12,970 bases of DNA from Marinihelvus sp036351115. GTDB taxonomy: Bacteria > Pseudomonadota > Gammaproteobacteria > Xanthomonadales > SZUA-36. Positions 7,095 to 12,970 of this stretch are shown here, piece after piece (position 1 is the first letter of the stretch; each line of letters starts with the position of its first letter). The position numbers and the translations under genes were made by a program. Where the stretch lies: positions 1 to 12,970 of the forward strand of contig JAZBOL010000011.1 in assembly GCA_036351115.1 (NCBI GenBank), in the 5' to 3' direction. The notes under the pieces were generated by a model. The model was not told where the DNA came from. It was given only the letters and a program-made list of their open reading frames with translations, and made no database searches.

Positions 7095-8968
7095 GCCTCT
7101 TCGAAGAACTCAAGCGACGCAACGTCATCCGTGTGGGCATTGCCTACGCGGTAACGGCCTGGGTACTGCTCCAGCTCACGGAGGTGCTCACCGAACTGCT
7201 CGAGCTGAACACGGACATCGGCAAAATCGTGATCGTGCTCCTGCTGCTCGGGTTCATTCCCGCCCTGATCTTCGCCTGGGCCTTCGAGCTGACCCCGGAG
7301 GGAATCAAGCGCGACTCCGAGGTCGATCGCAGCCAGGGGGCCGTGCGGCAAACGGGAAGGAAGCTCGATCGGGTCATCATCGGCGTGCTCGTCCTCGCCC
7401 TCGGCTACTTCATCTACGAGTCGCGGTTCCAGGGTGAGGCGACGCCGGAGCATGCCCCGACGGAAACGGTCGCGACATCCGCCACACCCCCCAGCGCGAA
7501 GGCCCGGGACCCGGACGAAGCGGTCGCCGGGTCCGACAGCCGGCGGGCCCGCTCCGTGGCCGTTCTTCCCTTCGTCAACATGTCCCCGGACAAGGCGCAG
7601 GAATACTTCTCCGACGGCGTGACCGAGGAAATCATCAATGCCGTGGTCAAGATTCCCGGCATTTCCGTGCCGGCCCGCACCAGCGTCTTTGCCTACAAGG
7701 GGCGCCAGCTCGACCTGCGCCAGGTCGGCGCGGAACTGGGCGTTTCCCACATCCTCGAGGGCAGCATCCGCTCCCAGGGCAACCAGGTGCGTATCACGGC
7801 GCAGCTCATCGAGGTCGGGGACGGTTTTCACCTCTGGTCGGAAACCTTCGACCGGACCCTGGACAATATCTTCGCGGTCCAGGAAGAAATCGCCGCCGCC
7901 ATCGCCGCCCAGCTGGTCGGCAAGCTCGATGGCAGCGTGGACATCGTTCCGAACCAGACCCGCAACATGGCGGCCTACGACCTGTACCTGCAGGGCCGGG
8001 CCGCCCTGCGGCAGCGATCCCCGGAGTCCGTGACGCTGCTCGAACAGGCCATCGAAGCGGAACCGAACTTCGCCCCGGCCTACGCGGCGCTGGCCATCGC
8101 CCTGAACGCGACCTTCGACGACAACGACCGCGCCGTCGTGCTGGCGGACCGCGCCCTCGCCCTGGACCCGAGTAACGTGGATGCGCTCAACGCCAAGGCC
8201 GCTGCCCTTCGCTCACGCATGCAGTGGGCCGAGTCCGAGGCCGTCTTCGAGCGGGCCCTGGCCATCGATCCGAACTCCGCGGAGCTCCTCGAGGACTGGG
8301 CCGAGTTCCTGGCCTACGTGGGCCGGGTGGAGGAGGCGCTGGACGTCGCGGCGCGGGGCGTCAACATCGATGCAGCACTCATGCCGCTGCAGTCCGCGTA
8401 CATCGAAGCGCTGCTGTCCACGGGAAGACCGGAAGAGGCGAAAGCGGTGGTCATGGACCTGGCGAACGACGCGGAGTCCCGCCTCTTTGCCTGGTATGTT
8501 GGGATCGATGTCTGGCTCGACCCGCGGTTTATGGAAGAGGGGGCATCTCCAACGATCCCCTTCGAAGCCATGGAAGGGGCGCCGGACGCGTGGTTGGCCG
8601 CCGCGGAATTTGTGAATCGATACCTGCGCCCGGGAACGGCGCTGGACCTGACAGATGACGAAATTCTGGAGCTGAAAGCCGTGTACGGGCCGGGCCTGAT
8701 CGAAGACCGGCTTTTCGTCAACACCGTGGCCCGCTCGCTCCTGATCGCCGCCGGCGAGATCGACCACGTGCTGGCAACGGACCTGTCCCTGTTCGACACC
8801 GACGAGCTGGCCTTGCACGAACTGCAATGGGTGCCGGCGAAAGCCGCCTTGCGCGCCCACCCGGACTTTGGCGCCTATCTCGAAAAAGCCAATCTCCTGG
8901 CCTACTGGGACGCCAGCGGCTGGCCCGAATTCTGCCAACGCATCGAGGGCGAGGTGAAATGCCAATGA
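7091..8968 (+). CDS. TolB-like/TPR membrane protein F
   Basis: A 625-residue protein starting at ATG 7091, overlapping the stop of gene E as ATGA. A GTG three codons upstream is also in frame, but the paralogs align from the ATG (MSLFEELKRRNV). There is no strong ribosome binding site, so translation is probably coupled to gene E. Spans lie near 15-34, 45-65 and 93-109. The TolB N-terminal-like domain is about 154-278 (SVAVLPFVNMSPD, EYFSDGV, ARTSVFAYKG, LEGSIRSQG, IFAVQEEIA). TPR repeats are unusually clear at about 313-450 (IEAEPNFAPAYAALA, ALALDPSNVDAL, ALAIDPNSAELL). The C-terminus contains GWPEFC and a terminal KCQ, giving two cysteines about ten residues apart, a pattern shared with gene G and compatible with a periplasmic disulfide. 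Function unknown. Confidence 0.94.
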   Translation: MSLFEELKRRNVIRVGIAYAVTAWVLLQLTEVLTELLELNTDIGKIVIVLLLLGFIPALIFAWAFELTPEGIKRDSEVDRSQGAVRQTGRKLDRVIIGVLVLALGYFIYESRFQGEATPEHAPTETVATSATPPSAKARDPDEAVAGSDSRRARSVAVLPFVNMSPDKAQEYFSDGVTEEIINAVVKIPGISVPARTSVFAYKGRQLDLRQVGAELGVSHILEGSIRSQGNQVRITAQLIEVGDGFHLWSETFDRTLDNIFAVQEEIAAAIAAQLVGKLDGSVDIVPNQTRNMAAYDLYLQGRAALRQRSPESVTLLEQAIEAEPNFAPAYAALAIALNATFDDNDRAVVLADRALALDPSNVDALNAKAAALRSRMQWAESEAVFERALAIDPNSAELLEDWAEFLAYVGRVEEALDVAARGVNIDAALMPLQSAYIEALLSTGRPEEAKAVVMDLANDAESRLFAWYVGIDVWLDPRFMEEGASPTIPFEAMEGAPDAWLAAAEFVNRYLRPGTALDLTDDEILELKAVYGPGLIEDRLFVNTVARSLLIAAGEIDHVLATDLSLFDTDELALHELQWVPAKAALRAHPDFGAYLEKANLLAYWDASGWPEFCQRIEGEVKCQ

Positions 8969-8987
8969 CCACGACTGAGCAGGGACC

Positions 8988-10847
8988 ATGAGCTTCTTCA
9001 CCGAGCTCAAGCGCCGCAACGTGTTCCGGGCCACACTGGCCTACGCGGTGTTTGCCTGGCTGCTCCTGCAAGTGGTGGAGTTCGTGCTCGAACTGGTGGG
9101 CTCGCCGGACTGGGTGCTGCGCGTGCTGGTGGTGCTCGCCATCGCCGGGTTGCCCGCGGTGGCGGTGTTCTCCTGGGCCTTCGAAATCACCCCGGAGGGG
9201 GTCAGGCGCGAAAAGGACGTGGACCGGTCCGCCTCTCAGCGACCGGAGACGGGCCAGCGCCTGAACCAGATCACCCTGGTGTCCGTGGTCATGCTCGTGG
9301 CGTTCCTGGTGGCGGACTGGTTTTTCGTGGGTGACGAGGAGGCGGACAAAGGGGTCGCGCACTCCCCGGCGGCCGGTCCGGAAGTCGCCATCGATGCCAG
9401 CCCGGCGCCTGACACCGCGCCCGCCGAGGCGGACGACCGTGTCAGCGTAGCGGTCCTGCCGTTTACCAATATGAGCCCGGACCCGGACAACGAGTACTTC
9501 GCCGACGGCATCTCGGAAGAGCTGCTCAATGTGCTGGTCGCTATCGAGGGGTTGCGCGTACCGTCGCGAACGTCGAGCTTTTCCTTCAAGGGGGTCGCGA
9601 CCGACATTCGCGAGATCGCCGATGCGCTCGCCGTGGACCATGTGCTCGAAGGCAGCGTGCGCAAGGCCGGCAACCAGGTCCGGATCACCGCTCAGTTGAT
9701 TGACGTCTCCACCGACACGCACCTGTGGTCCGAGACCTATGACCGCGAGCTCGAGGACATTTTCGCCATTCAGGACGAAATCGCCGGTCACATCGTGAAG
9801 GCCCTGAAACTGACCCTGGACCTCGACACCCCGCAGCCGCCCACGTCGGATCTCGAGGCCTACACGCTGTTTCTCCAGGGCCGCGAGCTGCTTCGCCAGC
9901 GGGATGCGAAGGGATTGCTGCAAGCGGCTGATCTGCTCGAAGAGGCCACGGGCCGGGACCCGGAATTCGCCGACGCCTGGGCGGCCCGATCCATGGTCCA
10001 GATCGTCCTGCCCGGGTACGTCAAGGAAGACATCCTCGACTACACACCGGCGGCCCGGGACTTCGCGGAACGGGCTCTTGCCCTGAACCCGACACATCCC
10101 GAGGCCATGCTGGCGCTCGGTCAAATCAGCAACATCTCCGGCGACAACCGGAAAGCGCTGCTTCGGCTGGAGGCCGTTGTCCGGGAACATCCGGGCCATT
10201 CCACGGCCCAGCTCTGGCTGGCCATCGGCCTGCTCGAGGCGGGCTACCTCGAGGAGGCGTTTCAGCACATTTCGCGGGCGCTGGAATCCGACCCGGTGCA
10301 CCCCACGATTCTCGACTGGTACTCGCGCATCGCCCAGATGGCCGGGCGGCCGGAGCTCGCCGTTGCCCCCGCCGAGCGCGCGCTGCAGCTGGGCCGGCCC
10401 CAGGGGCGCGTCGGGCTGCACCAGCATTTCATCGAAACGGGCGACGTGGAGGACCTGGAGCCCTACCTCGAAGGAGAAAGCGAACTGACCTGGGGTTGGA
10501 TGCGGCGGGTGTTCGCCGTGCGGGAGGACCCCTCGACGCTGGATGACGCCCTGGCCTGGGTCGATGAAGCCCAGGAGGCGGGCGCCGGCTTCACCGCGGA
10601 ATACATGCGGGCCAATTTTTTCACCGTGGCGGGAACCCCGGCGGATTTCTTCGCCCAGATCGAGAAGATCCGACCCGTGGACGACACGATCAGCTCCCTG
10701 GTCTGGTCTCAGCTCGCCGGGCGGCATCGCCGGTCGGCGGCCATGCGGGACTGGGTCGGGACCATGGGATTCGAGTCCCTGTGGCGCGAGCGAGGCTGGC
10801 CCGATCTCTGCCGCCCGGTCGGCGACGACGATTTCGAGTGTGACTGA
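8988..10847 (+). CDS. TolB-like/TPR membrane protein G
   Basis: A 619-residue protein with ATG 8988, 19 nt after gene F; only a weak GCAGGG precedes it. The N-terminal module deviates slightly (FRATLAYAVFAW instead of FRVGIAYAV), with spans near 14-34, 43-65 and 90-108, and EITPEGVRR in the cytoplasmic loop. The linker is acidic and Ala/Pro-rich. The TolB N-terminal-like domain is about 152-277 (SVAVLPFTNMSPDPDNEYF, SRTSSFSFKG, LEGSVRKAG, HLWSETYDRELEDIF). TPR repeats span about 358-470 (ALALNPTHPEAML, ALESDPVHPTI). It ends with GWPDLC and FECD, the same two-cysteine ending as gene F. Its TGA is followed directly by the ATG of gene H in the same frame. The TolB-like domain is the closest match in this window to the second TolB-like domain of gene H. 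Function unknown. Confidence 0.94.
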   Translation: MSFFTELKRRNVFRATLAYAVFAWLLLQVVEFVLELVGSPDWVLRVLVVLAIAGLPAVAVFSWAFEITPEGVRREKDVDRSASQRPETGQRLNQITLVSVVMLVAFLVADWFFVGDEEADKGVAHSPAAGPEVAIDASPAPDTAPAEADDRVSVAVLPFTNMSPDPDNEYFADGISEELLNVLVAIEGLRVPSRTSSFSFKGVATDIREIADALAVDHVLEGSVRKAGNQVRITAQLIDVSTDTHLWSETYDRELEDIFAIQDEIAGHIVKALKLTLDLDTPQPPTSDLEAYTLFLQGRELLRQRDAKGLLQAADLLEEATGRDPEFADAWAARSMVQIVLPGYVKEDILDYTPAARDFAERALALNPTHPEAMLALGQISNISGDNRKALLRLEAVVREHPGHSTAQLWLAIGLLEAGYLEEAFQHISRALESDPVHPTILDWYSRIAQMAGRPELAVAPAERALQLGRPQGRVGLHQHFIETGDVEDLEPYLEGESELTWGWMRRVFAVREDPSTLDDALAWVDEAQEAGAGFTAEYMRANFFTVAGTPADFFAQIEKIRPVDDTISSLVWSQLAGRHRRSAAMRDWVGTMGFESLWRERGWPDLCRPVGDDDFECD

Positions 10848-12970
10848 ATGAACCTGATCCAGGAACTCAAAAGAAGGAACGTCTTCCGCGTCGGCATCGC
10901 CTACGTGCTCATGGGCTGGGTGCTGCTGCAGGGCGCCGATTTCGTCCTCGACCTGGTGGGCGCCCCGGACTGGGTAATCCGCGCCCTGGCCGTGGCGGTG
11001 GTCGTCGGCCTGCCCATCGCGGCGGTCTTTGCCTGGGCCTTCGAACTGACGCCGGAGGGCATCAAGCGGGACGCCGAGGTGGACCGGGATGCCTCCATCG
11101 CACCGCGGACCGGCCATCGCCTGGACCGGCTGATCATCGTGGTGCTGGGCGGGGTGGTGGCCTGGTTCCTCTTCGACGAGCTGTACCTGGAACCCCGCGA
11201 GCAAGGCGCCCCATCGACCCAGGCAAGCGCCGAGCCTGGCACCGGCACCTCCGCCAATGCGGGGAGCGAAGGCGGGCTCGTCACCAAGAGCATCGCCGTG
11301 CTGCCCTTTGCGGACCTGAGCCAGAACCGCGACCAGGAATGGTTTGCCGAGGGCCTGGCGGAGGAAATCCTGAACACTCTGGCGCGGGCGCCGGACCTGC
11401 TGGTGGCTTCCCGCACCGCTTCCTTTGCCTTTCGGGACAGCGAGGACTCCATCGCGGAGATCGGCCAGGCCCTGGGCGTCGATCACATGCTCGAAGGCTC
11501 CGTGCGCCGGGCCGGCGATCGGATCCGCGTGACCGCCCAGCTGATCCGTGTCGAGGACGGCTTTCAACTCTGGTCCCAGAACTACGACCGGGACATGAGT
11601 GATGTCATCAGCATCCAGGAAGACCTGGCCGTGGCCATCGCCCGGGCCCTGGAAACCACCATGGACCCGGACGCGCTGCAGGCCATGCTGCGGGCCGGGA
11701 CACGGTCTGTCGAGGCTTACGAGCACTATCTGAACGGGCTCTCCCTGGAGGTGAAGGCCGAGCATGGGGAGAATTTCGATGCCCGGGAAGCAGCCTACGC
11801 CGAGTTTGAAGCCGCGCGAACGCTGGACCCCGGCTTTTCCGAGGCGCACGCCCGGGCCGCGCAGTACTGGTATCGCCGGGTGAGCATCTCCATGCGGGGT
11901 GTGAACGCGGACCTCGCCCAAGCGGAGAAAATGTCGCGGTTCCGGGAACGCATCCAGGAAGCCATCCGCACGGCCAGGAGTCCGCTCCAGCAGGAAAAAG
12001 CCGAAGCCATCCTCGCCACCGCCGAGGGCCGCTTGCGGGACGTGTTGCGCCTGGCGGGCGCAGTCTTCGAGCAGCGCCCCCTCGACGAGGACAATTTCAG
12101 CACCCTTTCCGATGCCGCTGTCCTGCTGGCGGACAGGGAATTGCTTAACCGCCTCGTGGATCACGCCTGGACTCTGAGAGAGCAAAATATCGAATGGGCG
12201 CAGGACTATCTCTACTATGAATGGCGCATTACGGGCCAGGCACGAAATCACGCCGAGTTTGTCGACAACGTGATGGCCCTGACCCGGCGCTACCCGCAGG
12301 CCGGTTTGCTCTACCAGGCGCATCGCACGCTCCTGTGGATCGGAGAAACGGAGCGCGCGGCCGAACTCCTGCGCCTGATCGACGTGGACACCAGCCCCAG
12401 CATGTCCCTGCTCAAGGCGAGGCAGGCTTGCGCGGAGGAGCGGCGTGACGATGCGGAGGCGATACTCGAGGCCCACAAACGTCGGGCCGGCGAGATCAGT
12501 CCGGCGGATTTCGCTTCCGTGCGGTGGCACCTGGAAATGATGCTGGGGAATCCGCAGCAGGCGGCCGAGGCGCTCCGCCCCTTTGAATCCACCGACGCGC
12601 CCATGGCGGTGTCCAACTTCATGCTGTACCCGCAGTTCGACCCCACGCCCTTCCCCGTGGTGATGACGACCATCCAGCGCGAGAACGTCGACCGGCCGGC
12701 GCCCATCCTGCCGGGTTTCCAGTGCCCGCCGCCGGAGCAGACGTCCATCGCCGTACTGCCCTTCGTCAACATGAGCGCGGATCCGGAGAACGAGTACTTT
12801 TCCGACGGCGTGTCCGAGGAGATCCTCAACGTGCTGGCGGCGATCCCCGAACTGAAGGTGGCCTCGCGCACGTCCGCTTTCCGATTCAAGGGCAGCGATC
12901 TGGGCGTTGACCAGATTGCCGAGGCGCTGGGCGTCACCCATGTGCTCGAAGGCAGCGTCCGCAAGGCCGG
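10848..12970 (+). CDS. TolB-like/TPR membrane protein H with a second TolB-like domain (3'-truncated by window edge)
   Basis: The frame is open from ATG 10848 to the window end with no stop (707 complete codons, translated by hand). The start follows the TGA of gene G with no gap and has no clear ribosome binding site, so it is probably coupled. The start MNLIQELKRRNVFR matches the paralogs. Spans near 15-34, 43-65 and 94-110; ELTPEGIKR loop. The first TolB N-terminal-like domain is about 148-275 (SIAVLPFADLS, EWFAEGLAEE, ASRTASFAF, LEGSVRRAG). A helical-repeat region with weak TPR character covers about 285-600. Then comes a Pro-rich segment with FQCPPPEQ and, from residue 632, a second TolB-like domain (SIAVLPFVNMS, NEYFSDG, SRTSAFRFKG, LEGSVRKAG) without preceding membrane spans. 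This looks like a fusion of one complete paralog to the soluble part of another. Confidence 0.92.
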   Translation, partial: MNLIQELKRRNVFRVGIAYVLMGWVLLQGADFVLDLVGAPDWVIRALAVAVVVGLPIAAVFAWAFELTPEGIKRDAEVDRDASIAPRTGHRLDRLIIVVLGGVVAWFLFDELYLEPREQGAPSTQASAEPGTGTSANAGSEGGLVTKSIAVLPFADLSQNRDQEWFAEGLAEEILNTLARAPDLLVASRTASFAFRDSEDSIAEIGQALGVDHMLEGSVRRAGDRIRVTAQLIRVEDGFQLWSQNYDRDMSDVISIQEDLAVAIARALETTMDPDALQAMLRAGTRSVEAYEHYLNGLSLEVKAEHGENFDAREAAYAEFEAARTLDPGFSEAHARAAQYWYRRVSISMRGVNADLAQAEKMSRFRERIQEAIRTARSPLQQEKAEAILATAEGRLRDVLRLAGAVFEQRPLDEDNFSTLSDAAVLLADRELLNRLVDHAWTLREQNIEWAQDYLYYEWRITGQARNHAEFVDNVMALTRRYPQAGLLYQAHRTLLWIGETERAAELLRLIDVDTSPSMSLLKARQACAEERRDDAEAILEAHKRRAGEISPADFASVRWHLEMMLGNPQQAAEALRPFESTDAPMAVSNFMLYPQFDPTPFPVVMTTIQRENVDRPAPILPGFQCPPPEQTSIAVLPFVNMSADPENEYFSDGVSEEILNVLAAIPELKVASRTSAFRFKGSDLGVDQIAEALGVTHVLEGSVRKA
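12735..12970 (+). other. Second TolB-like domain inside gene H
   Basis: Nucleotides 12735-12970 encode a second copy of the TolB N-terminal-like domain in the same frame as the rest of gene H. Over the 77 visible positions it matches the TolB-like domain of gene G at about 52 positions and the first domain of gene H itself at about 42 (hand count). It therefore looks acquired from a G-like paralog rather than made by internal duplication. The window ends inside it, after the LEGSVRKAG motif, so whether another TPR region follows cannot be seen. Confidence 0.85.

Larger units (their letters stand above)
1..12970 (+). repeat. Tandem array of six TolB-like/TPR paralogs
   Basis: Six direct copies of one gene type fill the window, interrupted only by small gene D. 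The 5' blocks (starting at 2199, 4857, 7091, 8988 and 10848, and truncated at the left edge) are similar in DNA as well as protein; for example genes E and G share a run of about 20 identical bases across the RRNV codons. The 3' parts are much more divergent. Both outer copies run off the window, so the true copy number is unknown and may exceed six. Confidence 0.9.

Noticed and set aside
8718..12941. A 1407-codon open frame on the minus strand covering parts of genes F-H
   Set aside because: It lies antisense to well-supported TolB-like/TPR genes, crosses their junctions, and its translation is rich in Gly, Arg, His and Val with no recognisable domain. Long antisense frames are expected where sense codons rarely give TTA, CTA or TCA.
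10848..12970. Gene H as two separate genes or a frameshifted pair
   Set aside because: Codon-by-codon translation shows one uninterrupted frame through both TolB-like domains, and no RRNV start or membrane module precedes the second domain.
1..12970. True TolB of the Tol-Pal system, or a flagellar FlgO gene
   Set aside because: Only the N-terminal-domain type is seen; there is no beta-propeller, no tol or pal neighbours, no flagellar genes, and the proteins have three spans and long TPR regions.

Overview
The window is high-GC DNA (estimated by eye at about 65 %) and is almost entirely coding on the plus strand. It holds six large paralogous genes in direct tandem plus one small unrelated membrane-protein gene. 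I see no RNA genes, insertion sequences, CRISPR arrays, integrase or attachment sites, and no recognisable enzyme. The GC content, the tight gene packing and this protein family (N-terminal membrane module, TolB N-terminal-like/FlgO-like domain of the COG5616 type, C-terminal TPR repeats) suggest a free-living gammaproteobacterium, perhaps of the Wenzhouxiangella/Woeseia/Xanthomonadales type. That assignment is inference; nothing here fixes the taxon.

Layout: (A) 2-2011, TolB-like/TPR protein whose 5' end lies outside the window. (B) 2012-2198, the only sizeable gap, with three inverted repeats and a strong ribosome binding site for the next gene. (C) 2199-4325, TolB-like/TPR protein closely related to A. 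(D) 4369-4860, small single-span membrane protein. (E) 4857-7094, TolB-like/TPR protein joined to D by a GTGA overlap. (F) 7091-8968, TolB-like/TPR protein joined to E by an ATGA overlap. (G) 8988-10847, TolB-like/TPR protein. (H) 10848 to the window end, TolB-like/TPR protein starting immediately after G's stop and in the same reading frame. H is open at its 3' end and carries a second TolB-like domain after its repeat region. From C to H all gaps are 43 nt or less and several genes overlap, so C-H look like one operon, with A either part of it or an upstream unit.

Each large protein has the same plan: a short basic cytoplasmic start (motif RRNV), two membrane spans, a conserved cytoplasmic loop (ELTPEGxKR...VDR...TG), a third span, a variable Ala/Pro/acidic linker, a TolB-like domain of about 125 residues, and a long helical-repeat region. 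By the positive-inside rule the TolB-like and repeat parts should lie in the periplasm. The membrane module and TolB-like domain are conserved among copies while the repeat regions differ widely, which suggests a set of envelope proteins sharing one anchor but binding different partners. The biochemical function is unknown; scaffold, sensor and assembly factor all remain open.

The items most worth a second look are the array itself, the double-TolB architecture of the last gene, the single-stop junction between G and H, and the small membrane protein embedded in the operon.
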